Source of the DNA: Epiperipatus broadwayi
Taxonomy: Eukaryota > Onychophora > Udeonychophora > Euonychophora > Peripatidae
Assembly: GCA_028023455.1 (NCBI GenBank)
Contig: JAQFVV010012509.1
Span: 372,001-436,000, forward strand
Reading direction: 5' to 3'
DNA length: 64,000 nt
Below are positions 22,333 to 35,020 of the stretch, in pieces. The notes beneath the pieces are model-generated. The model worked only from the letters and a program-made list of their open reading frames with translations, was not told where the DNA came from and ran no database searches. Both the position numbers and the translations under genes were made by a program. Every line of letters begins with the position of its first letter. Within the stretch, counting starts at the first letter, position 1.

Positions 22333-24180
22333 CAACTTATATGATAATTTTTTCGCATTAATATTTAGAATGGCAAAGTATGGAAATGTAATTTTATATG
22401 TAAATCAACAATTTTATAGTAAATTTAAAAAAATGCTTTACGAAAAAATTTCACCAGTCATTTGATTGTGTCATTATTGTAATAGTTATACTGTAAAATA
22501 AAAAAAATAAAATTTTTTGGGTATCACTAATAATTGAAACCTTGGATATGGAAATCACAGATACAGAGGATCTCTACTCTTTGTAATCTTTTTATTTTTC
22601 CTATAACAGAACTTTCTTTCTCTACAACATGGCTTATACTCTTATAGTTTATTCCTTAATGTTGATCTTCACTACTTAAACTTATTTCTATATTTAAAAA
22701 ATTGAATAATTCTTTCATTAAGAGTTACTGGTCCTTAATAAAATATTATATATCTCGGTCTCATTTTATGCGGATTATTTTAATGCGATTCATGTTTCTT
22801 CTTAATATCTTTCATATTTCACTATATTTATTAGATATCAAGAAATTTAAATTATTAATAATTTATTTTCACTTGAAATACTTTTTTTTCTTCAAAAATA
22901 TAACGTGAATATGATCTGAAGCTGTATTTAGAATCTTAGCTTCTATGTAAATAACCTATTTATACTAATGAGTAAATAATAATAGATTTATACTTACATA
23001 CAAAAATATCGCAATAAATATTCAAAAAATTTAAACTTTTAAAATGTATTTTGTTATATATAACAGAAATAAATAATCTTTTAGATTTTTAAAATAAAAA
23101 AACCAAGATTTTATAAACTGAAAATAATCTTTCTAATGATAATATATAATTTTTTTGTTTTGATTGCGATCTCATTTTTTTAATATAGAAACAGAAAACC
23201 ATTAACACAGCACAAGACTGAAAATGGTGCTAGTTGTACATCACATCACAAATAAAAATAAAGTGGCTAACAGGTTTCTCTGGGCATAATTGCTTAGAGA
23301 TTCTTCACTTCATTTAAGGAGAAGCCACAATACATCACATCACATCGAATCTGATTTCTTACCAGTTTACAAATGAACGCTAGTGGTAATGATTAAAATA
23401 TGTATGAAAAATGTAAAATTAAATACTGTAGTTAATAAAAAAAGTAAAAAAAGTTTGTCTTGTATTAATTTTTTTCAAATATTTGAAATTTTTTATTAGT
23501 CACACTTTATTTGCTTATTTTTTAATGCGAATTTTAAAGTAATTTTTCCTTGTTGCTATGCTTTTATGCAAATTCTGAAAATTACCGACCCTATTCCCCA
23601 TTTTTCAAGATAATTTAAGTCTATTTTTGGGCAATTTTTTTTAATGCAGATTTTCTGTGGAACCTATCTACCACATAAAACGAGACCCAGGTGTACTTAA
23701 AAATTTCAAAACATTTCACTTAACATTTATTTAAAAAAAGTAGAACTGATTTCATTTTATGTATTCATAATTTTACATTTCTTTTAATTCTTTTTTCATG
23801 ATTTTTTATATGATGTAGAATTCTAGTTCATCACTCAGTTATCAGGCTAGTACCAAATTAAGGGGTGGCCTGATCAATCGCTCTACCATATGGGTAAAAG
23901 GTGCCTTTGTTACACCTAGTCTGATGAACAGAGCTACAGTATGATGGCACATGATCTCACATTTATCAAGGCCCAGGTCTGCATGATCTAAGTCTTTTGT
24001 GAAAATCAAAAAAAAAACAAATTCTATCACATGTTAAATGAAACTATGTTTCCTTTTGATGCCAAAACTTGGTAATTTATAAACTGTATAATGAATATCA
24101 TATATGAAATAAATAATACAAAAACTCTGTCAGATAATGAAAATTATTCTATTCTATGTAAATAAAGCATGGTAAACAGA
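22333..24180. other. AT-rich non-coding
   Basis: No gene-like frame. A CACATCACAT-type repeat occurs near 23.24 and 23.33 kb. Confidence 0.5.
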
Positions 24181-24736
24181 GAGATGGAAACATAATGGAT
24201 GAAATTAATCATAGAATTAAACTTGGTTGGAGTGTTTTTGGTAGAAATAACTTGATATTAAAAAGGAAGTATACCTATCTGTTTGAAAAGGAAGGTTTTT
24301 AACAAATGGGGTTTACCAGTTCTTACTTATGGATCTGAGACTTGGACACTTAATACAAGAATAATACAGAGACTCCAGACCACTCAAAGAAGTATGGAGA
24401 GATGCATGCTGGGAGTAACAAGAAGAGATCGAAACACAATGTATGGGTAAGAGAACAAACAGGTGTTATTGACCTCATTGAAAAAATTAAAAGATTGAAG
24501 TGGAGTTGGGCTGGACATATTGCTAGAAGAGATGATAATAGATGGACAATTGAAATCTTAAATTGGATTCCAAGAGATTGTAAAAGACCCAGAAAGAAAC
24601 CACATGTGAGATGGAGGGATGAAATAAAAAAGTGTGCAGGGGTGATGTGGAAAAGAAAAGCTAAAGATTGGAGATGGATTAAACTTGGAGAGACCTTCAT
24701 CCTGCAGTGGATTGATAATGGTTGATGATGATGATG
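24181..24736 (+). mobile_element. RTE-like LINE, 5'-truncated copy (3' end)
   Basis: The last 0.55 kb of the LINE seen in full at 51.5-54.6 kb. An open frame at 24402-24725 encodes its C-terminal region: VWVREQTGVIDLIEKIKRLK, then WAGHIARRDDNRWTIEIL and PRDCKRPRKKPHVRWRDEIK, a tail common to endonuclease-reverse transcriptase LINEs of RTE type. Upstream frames are shifted. It ends in TTGATGATGATGATGA, the short repeat tail typical of RTE elements. Inactive, lacking endonuclease and RT. Confidence 0.8.
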
Positions 24737-24740
24737 AAAT

Positions 24741-24884
24741 AGAGCAGCCAAAATTCAAAAAACATTAATTATAAACAACAATTTGCCAAGCACTTTTGGT
24801 ACTGTATACCAGAATCATACAGTACTGAAAGTGCTTGGCAAATTGTTGTTTTATAATTAATGTTTTTTGAATTTTGGCTGCTCT
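24741..24884. mobile_element. Near-perfect hairpin next to the LINE 3' end
   Basis: Arms 24741-24806 and about 24818-24884 are reverse complements except for one indel and one two-base difference, with a loop of about 11 bp. Left arm begins AGAGCAGCCAAAATTC. It starts four bases after the RTE-like tail. It may be a young MITE or an inversion generated during LINE integration. Confidence 0.75.
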
Positions 24885-25884
24885 GTTTATCACACTTTAT
24901 TCATGTAGAATAATATCATATATGAAAAATACAATTATAGAAAAACTGATTATGCGTTAATGCAAATTTTTCATTTATGATAATTTACCTAATGTTTCAC
25001 AATGTTCTAATAATGTTAATGTGACATCAACTCTTTGTAAGCATTTTTACGTATTTAATCAGAATTCACAAAAATAAATAAATTAGGATGATGTTATTAA
25101 TTGATTTGTATCAAAGCACTGCAAAAAAATAAATTGTATATTTTTGCAATATATGTATTTATTTTATTTTATTCTCTCCAATATTGATTCAAAATCATAT
25201 TTATAATAAATAAGTAATTATTTATACATTATAATATCAATTTATCCAATTTTAATATTTGCAAAAAAAAAAGATTTTTTTTTTTTTAAATATCTAAATG
25301 TCTTTTTTTATCATGTGAAAAATACCCCCCCCCCTTCCATCAAATAAAATCAGTTAATTAAAACAAAATGAACTCTATATAATTTAGTTTTTTTGTTGCT
25401 AATTGTGTATATAATTTAGTTTAGACTTATTATTTATTGAAAATGCAGTTGCTTAGAAAACAGGCTTAGTCAAAGAATAAAACATTTCACAGATTTGAAA
25501 TCATTAAAAATATATATTCAAATTATAGTTGATTAAATTAAAATTAGGGAATAAAACCAAATAACTTTTCTTTGAAAGAAATAAAAATGATACAAAGAAA
25601 TATTGAAATTATAAAGTTATTAACAATATAAAAAAAATTATACTTCCAATTAGGAAGTGCCTATGTATAGAAAAAACTTAGGAAGTCTCATATAGAATCT
25701 GTCTGGGGCATTAAATTACCTTGGTCTAAAGCTCTACATCAGAGAACGTCAGTGTACACCCTGTAAATATTGATATAATTTTACAAGATTCAAATTTGGT
25801 AATAACTCTTGCAAAGATTTGTATTTTATTTCAATTTTTATTTAAATTAATATGCACACCATCATATCAAATTGTTATATCTTT
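24885..25884. other. AT-rich non-coding
   Basis: Contains a poly(C) run near 25.33 kb. No gene or clear repeat. Confidence 0.5.
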
Positions 25885-26795
25885 GTCCAGATTCTATTTT
25901 ATCTTGATCAGATTATGCATTCATTATTACAGACAATGGATATATGAATAGATAATAAATATCCAATAGCAAAATCAGACCAATAGGTGATAATGCTCAC
26001 TAAATCTGATTACTCTCATTCTAGAAGAGGATCTAGCTATAAATAGGCAATCCATTTGGAAGTAAAGTCAGACAACAACAAATTATTGTCAGAGCTGTAC
26101 ATTTTCTTCATATGGCTAAAGAAGTAAGGTAAGTTCATATAGAGCTAGAATCTGCTTGAATATAAACCAGATATGAGGCAAGTAAAGGTTGAACTATGGG
26201 CTACCAACCAACAGTGAAAAGTTGTCATCCAACAGTGAAAAATCTACAAAGTTCAAAAACACTGCTAATGAAGATATCCTATCTGCAAATGAAGACACAA
26301 GACTCACTGATAAAAATACTATAACTACTAATAAAGTCATCAAACCTGATGATAATGGAATCTGACTCAAAGAAACCAGAAACAAAAAAGGGTCACACCA
26401 AAGCAGCTAAGTGACCACAGTCTTTGTGCTAATTTCAACCAGATGTAAAGAATAGCCCAACTTACCTTCAACAAATTGGCATCTGGATTCCATTTATCTT
26501 GATCAGATTAAGCATTCATTGCTGCAGATCAATGGATATGTGAATAGATAAAATATATCCAATAGCAGAAATAGACCAATAGGTGATGATACTCAGTAAA
26601 TCTGCTAGCTCTCATTATGGAATAGGATCTGGCTATAAATAGACAATCCATTTAAAGATAAACTCAGACAACAACAAATTACTGTCAGAGCTGAATGGTA
26701 GCACACATGCTATCCACTAAAACAATGAGACAAGTTCATGCTAGAAATGAAGCTGCTGGAATATAAACCTGACACAAAGCAAGCTGTCACATACA
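25885..26795. repeat. Direct repeat pair with TATA box, 600-bp period
   Basis: About 310-bp units at 25885-26195 and 26485-26795 share TTATCTTGATCAGATTA, CAATGGATAT, GACCAATAGGTGAT, GGATCT plus CTATAAATAG, CAATCCATTT and CAGACAACAACAAATTA, at perhaps 80% identity. TATAAATAG sits at the same place in each, like a promoter TATA box. The 290-bp spacer holds a short polar frame of unknown meaning. A pair of old LTRs around a deleted element, or a tandem duplication, would both fit. Confidence 0.5.
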
Positions 26796-27196
26796 GCTGG
26801 ACGTGTTAAGTAAACCTAAAGTACAGCTGAAGTTATTTCTTTTATTAGTTGTAGGGCAATTAGACGCTATACATTGCCAACATTATCAAGTGAAGGTATA
26901 TTAATTGTATGTATTGTAAATATATGTTATATGTAAGCTGACTAAAATATTTAATTGTATTTATGTGAATCTCTGTTTATTATCATCATTTTATCACAAC
27001 ACAAATTAAATTAAGTTTATGAAGTTGTCATTTTATAACAAATAAAAATACATTTACACAATACATTAAAATTAAAGTAAAATATCATGCCTTTTTTATT
27101 GTTTTAATGTCACAGACAAATGCATAAGAAAAAAAATATATAAGAAATGTCACATGATCACTATCTCTTATACTAGCACATAATTGTTATTAAACA
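26796..27196. other. AT-rich non-coding
   Basis: A short AGCTG-rich patch at 26.79-26.84 kb, otherwise AT-rich. No gene. Confidence 0.5.
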
Positions 27197-27538
27197 AGGC
27201 AAAACTCTCCTTACAGTAGTGCCACCCTGTGCCAACCAGAGTAATCAATGGATGCCAGAGGGCTTGTGCATAAAATCGCTATCTAGTGCCTACTCATCCA
27301 ATATCCCCAGACTAGTTTCTGGCTTGTGGCCTTCGTCAGTGAGGAGCCTTGGATCCTAAGATCTAGGTGCAGTGCTCTCAGATCCAAGGTTCCTCACTGA
27401 TGAAGGCCACAAGCCAGAAACTAGTCTGGGGATATTGAATGAGTAGGCACTAGATAGGATTTTATGCACAAACCTTCTGGCATCCATTGATTACTCTGGT
27501 TGGCACAGGGTGGCACTACTGTATGGAGAGTTTTGCCT
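27197..27538. mobile_element. 342-bp palindromic (foldback) element
   Basis: Almost the whole element is two inverted arms of about 160 bp meeting near 27366. Arms begin AGGCAAAACTCTCC and end AGGATCC-like at the centre; I count about seven differences. Single-arm relatives are at 19773-19972 (+) and 36667-36765. The body is much less AT-rich than its flanks. No target duplication seen. It has no coding frame and would need an enzyme in trans. Confidence 0.75.
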
Positions 27539-29370
27539 AGTTATATATAAGAAATGTATAGAAATCACATTCTAAAATAGCCTGGCTTTTTAAAACCAAT
27601 TTCTGACTTATTGAAATTGAAAAGTTATTAGCAATTGTAATCAATACTTAATCTTATAACCATAATTTTATGAATCAAAGCCTGATTCTAAACAGGCAGA
27701 CAAATATTTTTTACAGCTTTTTTAAAACTCAAAGCATTGCCTTATATTATTTTAACTGCAGTATCTTATTTACATATTCATAATTACAGATGCCAAATGC
27801 AGATGGGTGTTTTTTAGACATCACTTATTTAATAAAACACAATCCCCCTTAATTATCTTTATCCTCAAACATTTTTCTACTTCAAATGATTTAAACAAAT
27901 TAAAGTATCTATTAGTCAAAAAAAAAAAAAAAAAAAACAATTTTTACAAGATGAAAAAAGTCATTCAATTAGAAAGAATCAACTTTTCATTTCCTGACTT
28001 AATGAAACTTGACTAATGCATGCGTGTGTGTGTGTGCGTGTAATAAAAAAAAAATTAAAATGTAAAATACTTTTTTATATATACAGTCATATCCGATCAT
28101 AAAAATATATTTGTATAAAATTCTCTCTTTAAAAAAATAAATCACAGCTACGTATGTGCATAATATGGTACATATATACTGTAATGTTGTGAACTTGTCC
28201 AGTTCTAGCCAAGTCGTGCATAACAAGCCTCTTTAATCAAATAAGCTTAAAAGAGAAAGATTTATTAAATATTCCCAAAAGAAATATATATATAATAAAA
28301 GATTCTCTCGACTGATATCATATATCTGTATGTATAATTTAATTTACATTTAATTAATTATCGCAAAATGTTTAGAAAGAGATGGACAAAATTTGTAAAC
28401 CTTTGCATATTCCTGATAAGCTAAGTTATAAAATAAAATTACATATATAACCTTGATTAATAATTTAATTAAAGTTAAAATTTATTAACAAAAAGAGAAG
28501 AGGGTGAAGTTTAATTAATATTAAATTCAATCAAAACCGTGATTAAGGAATTAATGAAAAGAAAAAAAAACAAGGTTTAAAGATGAGAACGAAAACAAAC
28601 TAGCTTTTTAAGAGGACTTTCCCTTGCTTGACAAAAAGCTGTAAAAGAAAAAGAAGAGGAGGAAAAAATATACAACTTCTGATGACAGCCCTGATTAGAC
28701 ATTGCCAACATTGTATAAATTAAACAAAATTCATTTCTAGCTTTGGAAGCATTCTAGGTTGTCTCAGAAGTTACTTGTCGTAATACCGGTGGCGGCCTGT
28801 GAAATTTTTAAGCAGGGATGCTTTATTACAGTATAGCTACCAAAAATTAATCAAGGAAAACAAAACAGTATATTTCTAATTTTTCAACCATACAATCATT
28901 TTAATATATTTTTTATTTTTACTAATTACTGTTAGAATAAATCTACCATTACTTTTTATGCCTTTTTTTTTTTTTTCATGTAATAGCATATTTAAAATAA
29001 TATTTCTTTTATTATTTTGTTATATTTTTTGTAATAAATATTTGTGTTAATTTATAAATGCTAATTACAAGAATAAAACAATATTTTATTGCTCATCCTA
29101 AAAGAAAACAACAAACATTTATTTGCTTTGAAGAGAAACCAGAATAGATAAACATACTATGCTCAATAATTATTGACATTGTGGAGTAAGCATCTTCAAT
29201 GACGTTAAAATGCCATTTCTAGCACTGCTATAATTAGAAGAGTCTTTGAATAGAATTTGCTTAAAATATTTCTTTTTAAAACCTGTTTAATTAGTTGTAT
29301 TTACATACTAATGATGGAAAATATTGAATGATTGTTAAATAATTGATATTTTCAACTACAAATTTAATAT
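27539..29370. other. AT-rich non-coding
   Basis: Holds a poly(A) run near 27.92 kb and a GT run at 28023-28041. No gene recognised. Confidence 0.5.
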
Positions 29371-29534
29371 TTTTTTTTTTTTCTGGGGATGCTGCAGTGC
29401 TAGTGCTTATGGACCAGCTGTGTCTGCATAATACTTCTCAAAAGCAGCCAACTAGATTGCCAAAATTATTTAATGAAAAAAGATCAAACATGTTTTACAG
29501 AGCCCACCTAAAATATACCATTCAGAACATGTGA
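29371..29534 (+). other. Short open frame after a pyrimidine tract
   Basis: After a T-rich run and possible acceptor (GATGCTGCAG near 29397), a frame continues for about 45 codons with mixed composition, including VLVLMDQLCLHNTSQ and KLFNEKRSNMFYRAHL, to a stop. I do not recognise it. It could be an exon relic, a piece of a mobile element or chance. Confidence 0.15.
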
Positions 29535-29679
29535 TGTAGCCTTTCCAATGTTGAAAAAATGCCTAGAAGAAGCCCAGAGATAGAGGATATAATGAAATAT
29601 TTTTGCTTAAAGAAGAACTGATTTTCTATTCCCTTGCATTTATCTAGTATCTAAACTAGTTCAATGGTGGAAAATTTAT

Positions 29680-29754
29680 TAAACTGTCCAAGTCAAATTG
29701 TGGTAAGAATTTATATATATAAATTCTTACCATGATTTGACTCAAGACAGTTTA
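29680..29754. repeat. Compact hairpin
   Basis: Arms of about 36 bp meet with almost no loop: TAAACTGTC, AGTCAAAT, GGTAAGAATTTATA and their complements. Possibly a MITE end pair or a replication-derived palindrome. Confidence 0.65.
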
Positions 29755-31127
29755 GTATCATTAATGAATTTTATTAATATATTGTAAGGGATTTATATAT
29801 GTGTTAGTTAAATGTGTTTGAATGTTTACAATTAATCTTTTATAATTTTTTAATGATGTTTATCAATTTATTATTCTTAATAATCAAATAGTAATGGCTA
29901 CAGGTAATTTTTGAAATTAGTCAAGATTATCTCGAATAAATAAATAATAATACCATTTAACAACTTATTTAATTGCCTGTGGGTCAGTCTCTCAACCGTC
30001 TCACTTCCATTGCATACACATGAATTCTCCAATTACTAGGTGCTCATGTTTTGAACTAAGAAAAGCAGGATTGTTACCATGACAACTTCAGTGATCATGC
30101 CAGAGGATAAAATATTCATATGTGGTTTTTCTTAAATGAAAGTGAAGTCCTTCAATCCAAATCTCTTTTTGCTTAAAAAGTTAGAAAGATATTTAAATTC
30201 AATTATGTTTTCAAGATGATAACTATCCACGCTAAAAGTTCATGAATATTTTTTCCATAACTAATAATAACGCATGTGAGTTTTGCTTGAGTATTAATTC
30301 AATCAAAATCTTAAAATATTGCAAATCATAATGTTAAAAATATTTTATAAATCATCAACATAAAAAAATCAAATTTTTATTTATGTATTTAATCAGTTAA
30401 ACTAAAAATTCTATCACAATATCTTAATGTCTGCTTCTTAAATTGCCTATTAATAATGTCAGTTTTATCATTACTTGTATTACAACTATTTCTATTGTTT
30501 ATATGAGTAATCTTACAGGAACTGTGTCAATGAGATTCCTAGATGGGGTTTCCAAATAAATAATCATTTAGAAGTTTTACTATCTTAAATGCAATTTTAA
30601 ATAATTCACTATTGATTACACTGTCTTATGTAAAATTATATTTTCAATCCACTGAAGCTGTTCCTATCATTATTTTTTCTCAACACTGAGAGGTTTGCAT
30701 ATATAATAACTTTTCATATAAAACAAGATTAGACAAAAAATTTGTTTTAGTTTATGTAATTAAAAGATGAAAATAATTAATGGTGTGAGAAACTCAAGCT
30801 GACTCTGTACCAATTTAAATGACTAATTACAATAAGATAACATTAGGGAGAAGAGAAAAATGATAATTTGATTAATCTTTAATGAATTAAAACCAAGTAC
30901 AAAATAGTAAACCATTTTATTTTATATTGGAAATAATATCTAGTTTTTGACACATCAACACAGAGATATACTCCTGTCAGGAAGTCCTTATCTGAAAGTC
31001 ATTTCACTATTTGGAAATTGTTAATATGATGGAGAATTTGTGTTCAATACCTTATATACATGTGAACATATCTGTATATATAATTTGAAAAATACAATCA
31101 TTTATATAAAATATGGCCAACAAAATC
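29755..31127. other. AT-rich non-coding
   Basis: No gene or strong repeat recognised. Confidence 0.5.
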
Positions 31128-31230
31128 TTTTTTTTTTTCTCATGTGTCATAGCATCAGCCGGAAAGCGAACCCGCTAACCCGGGACAACTGCTTGTAAAG
31201 CAGATGTCGCTGACCTCTCAACCACCAATA
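31128..31230 (-). mobile_element. tRNA-derived SINE, copy 2
   Basis: The same family as 18563-18675 and 45652-45754: on the minus strand ATTGGTGGTTGAGAGGTCAG, an anticodon-like stem-loop CTGC-TTTACAA-GCAG, the B-box-like GGGTTCGC, GATGCTATGACACATGAG, then poly(A). No clear target duplication. Confidence 0.75.
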
Positions 31231-33059
31231 TATATTTGTAAAATAAATTACATCTTCACTAAATATTAAAAATGATAATAAAATGCACTTTTTAAAAATA
31301 CCCCGAATTTCAAATATTTAATCACTGAATTAGTTTTTAAAAAATTATATCATGGATTCTTATTTCATCCTTTACCAAAATGTTTTTTTTTTTTTTTTAA
31401 TATTTTCTCTCAATTTTTTTTCTATGTGAGTTTTTTCAATTTAATATAACAACTACATCAAGTACAATAATTATACCCATTTAGAATTTGAGATTTTCAT
31501 TTAATTTAATTTAGACTGAAATTACTTTCAATAATAATCCAATCCTTTAATTAATTTTAAATTAATTTCAGTTGTAATCATAGAACTATTATTATTATTA
31601 TACACTTTAGAAATTAATTCAGGAGACTGAAAATTTCTGGGTGTAATTGTAGTAATACTATTATTAAATCATGAAAAAGGAGACCATAATAAAATAATCA
31701 AAAAAGCAATTTTATAATTAGAAATAGAAAATCATTAATTAATAAAAAATAAAATTCATTAATCTTATGATATTACATGATGGCATTTACTGACAAAAGT
31801 TTTTAATAGTTGATAATGGATACAAATATAACTGAAAGTATTTTTGGGGTCTATTGCTGATATTTTGTAACAAGTATTTTCTTTCATATATATATTATCA
31901 AAACAAATAATGATTATATAGAGATTAATGTGATTTTATTTGTAGGTAAAATCCTTTTTTGATGATTTCTCCTACAACTGTCATTTTTAAACTTGTTCAT
32001 TATTATCTCATCTTGCTATTGTAAATCCAAATATATATCATGAACTTTGGATTTAAAATATTCATTAGCAAGTTGCCATGTTTGAAATGACTAAGAAACA
32101 AACAGTTAACTTCAGTTGTAATTAGAAAAAAAAAGATTAATTTAAATTTTTATTTTAAATTTTTCACTGAAAAATGACTTTGATAACCACTAAATCAACT
32201 CCTAATAATAATAAAAAGTCCTGCAACCATGTTATCATTAAACAAAGTAATTATCTAAGTCCTAGTTTTCAAAATCAGTCTTCCCCCAAAAAATCCATAT
32301 AGAGTTTTTTATTAAAAGGAAAACTACAATTTAAAAAAACCCCAATAAATCAACAACTGGCAATATTGATAATTTATAGATGACTGATATGAATATTTTA
32401 TTTAAAAAATAGTCAAGTACATATAAAAAGTAATTTAACAAAAAAGGGAACATTAATTTTAAAAGCACAACGAGCTCTTCTGACTGAGATAAAAGTAAGA
32501 AAACCAAACATTTCAAAAAATAATATAAAATTGAATGCAAATAATGACAGTCTTACTGCTTTTAATGAAAGTAATGGAATAAAAAATTATAATGATTCTG
32601 TTTTCATTTTAAAAGGTAAAACCTGGAGTTAAAATTTTTTAAAAATTTCATTATGTTAATATGTCTTTACAGATTGATAAAATTCATATCTTGGAACAAA
32701 GTCTACACTATTGATAATAAATATTTGGATTTTTTTTTTTATATTTCTTATACAAAAGGATTTCTATGCAAAAAAATATTACCTTAAATACATGTCAAAT
32801 TAACTTCTTGACTGAAATTTTTTGGTGTCAATTTAGTATGTGCTCTCTGACATTTTGAAAACCAGAGAATGACATAATCATTGTTGGCACAAATAAGTAA
32901 TAATACTCATTCCAGATTAATAAAGTTCTTCAGTTTTTTGTCCACTACACATAAAAAATTGTAATTTTCATCGAAAATACCCAGGAGTTTTCATAGAAAT
33001 AAGTGTAATCACATGACTAAAGGGACAAAATAAAGTAATTCTAAAAATCAAATACCAAC
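31231..33059. other. AT-rich non-coding
   Basis: Long AT-rich stretch with poly(T) near 31.38 kb. Short open frames only; none protein-like. Confidence 0.5.
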
Positions 33060-33690
33060 AAAATACTAATTGGGAAATGATCAAAAAATTTAATATAATA
33101 AAAAATTACAAATAGTACTAAAGTATTTTATTTTTAAAATATGACATATCAAAAAACAATACTTTGTAAATATTAATAATTAAGAAATTATCAAAAAATT
33201 AGTGGCATCAAATATTCCACATTATCAAAAGAAACAAATATTAAAATCAAAACTAAATGGATATTATTAAAAGAAAAAGAAAAATTTCAGAAATATTTAA
33301 AATTTAGCAAAGTATTTTAATTTCAAAATCAATAAGCACCGCATTTTAAATGTCATCAAATGTTCAATTACAAGAAATATATTAAAATCCTAAGATATAG
33401 CAGAAGAATGCAGGGGGAAAAGTGCATAACTAATTCAATCACCAAAAAGATGTGCTGAAATGAATTTTACGATTAACAAGCATATTTTAAATGCCATTAA
33501 CTGTTCAATTATAAAAGATATATTAAAATCCTAAAATAGAACAACAGAATACAGAAAAATGTCCATAACCAATGATTTCAATTACAAAAAAAAGCACTTA
33601 AACAAAACTATTGTAATTTTATAATTAGTAAGCATCACATTTTAAATGTTAATAAATATTCAATTATGTGAAAAATATTATTAATGAATT
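33060..33690. repeat. Diverged satellite-like array, period about 145-150 bp
   Basis: At least three clear units start near 33331, 33474 and 33627, each with ATTTTAAATG followed by a TTCAATTA-type block and then ATATTAAAATCCTAA in two of them. Weaker units precede near 33.07 and 33.18 kb. Extremely AT-rich. This is a short, old tandem array. Confidence 0.55.
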
Positions 33691-34480
33691 TAAACTGTGT
33701 ATGGTAAATATTAAAATTAATAAACACAACTATAAAAACAAATTAACATGTAATTAAAAATTAAAACAAATAAAAAAATTACTAAATCAACATAAAACTA
33801 AGACATAATAACATGTACAAGTATTTATCAGTTTATTAAATATTAAAATACTAGAAATAAAAAAATCTTAATCATTTATGTTGATTTTTGAAAATTAAAA
33901 GATTTTATATTACATCAACCCTTGCAAGGTGGAGTTCTACTTCTTCATGTGATAACCAGAAAAAAGAAGTAGTGGTTAAAAAAATTGGCTAAGATCAGCC
34001 TGTCATCCTAAAGAACTTACCTTTGATTTCTTACTTTTTAAGAATGGGAAAAAAATGTCTGACTAAAAAATTAAAACCAACTTTAAAATGTTTATAATCT
34101 TAAAGAAATACAAATGCTTGCATGAGTGAAATATGTAAAATAATTGTCGGAAATATATATATTGAACCAGATGTTTTATTTGCTGCAAAGGCAACCATCA
34201 CAAAATCAAAAACAATATGCATATTTTTAGAAATTGTAAAAAAAAAAATCATATTTAAAACATACTCAAATATAGATAGAAATGTAAAAACATTTTAATT
34301 TAAAAAAAAGTTTTGATTGTGATAAGTTTCTTTTTTATTTTGATTTTAATCTGTTTTAAAAGTTGAGACTTATTTTCTCATTTACTTAAATTTAATTAAT
34401 GTTTGAAAGGGATAAGAATCCTGGTTGGATTGTGTTTTTAATTGAGATTAAGTGGGAGATAGAGATTTACACTGGTCAAA
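33691..34480. other. AT-rich non-coding
   Basis: Includes a small inverted match around CTACTTCTTCAT and GAAGAAGTAG near 33.93-33.98 kb. No gene. Confidence 0.5.
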
Positions 34481-35020
34481 ACCTTTTAACCAAGATTAGA
34501 CAAGAAATAACAATGATATAAAAGCACCATGTTTTTAACTGTGTTAGGATAACTATTCTAACTTTTATATTTGCTAATCGTGGACAGCAGATGACTTATA
34601 TTTTGAAGATTGCTGATGGCGTCTTTTATCACAACTGCTATTATATTCTTGCGAATGGAAAATTACTGACTACTATTTGTCATGCTAAATACATACCATG
34701 AGAAATCTTCCTAAAAATATGCAATGCTAAACCAATCCAAAGATGAACCCTGGAGGAGCTCCACAATTGTAACATCATAAACATAACCTAAAAGCCTAGT
34801 CCAGAACTGATTCTACAGATTGCTTTTATATTCTTGACTAAATAAATGGAAATCAAAAACCTTTGTAATGAACTCTAGGTAGAAATAAACTGTGAACACC
34901 CTGATGAAAGAAATCAGCGAAACAGAACATTATGCTTTGAAGGTAAATTGACATTTTCATATCATAACCAGGGCTAAAATCTCTTTGCGTAATTCTTGGC
35001 TTAATATAAAAGAAACATGC
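34481..35020. other. Moderately complex tract, probable repeat relic
   Basis: Less AT-rich than its neighbours. Contains CTGATGAAAGAAATCAGCG (near 34.90 kb), which can form a small hairpin (CTGAT/ATCAG). No long open frame. I cannot assign it to a family. Confidence 0.3.

Noticed and set aside
27380-27480. Possible hammerhead ribozyme: CTGATGA, a short GGC/GCC stem, then GAAAC.
   Set aside because: The base pair next to the core would be an A-A mismatch, stem III is poor, and I found no matching stem I, so the resemblance to the catalytic core is incomplete. A covariance-model search would decide.
34895-34925. Second hammerhead-like string CTGATGAAAGAAATCAGCG followed by AAAC.
   Set aside because: CTGAT pairs with ATCAG as a simple hairpin, which uses up the core; no stem II in the right position.
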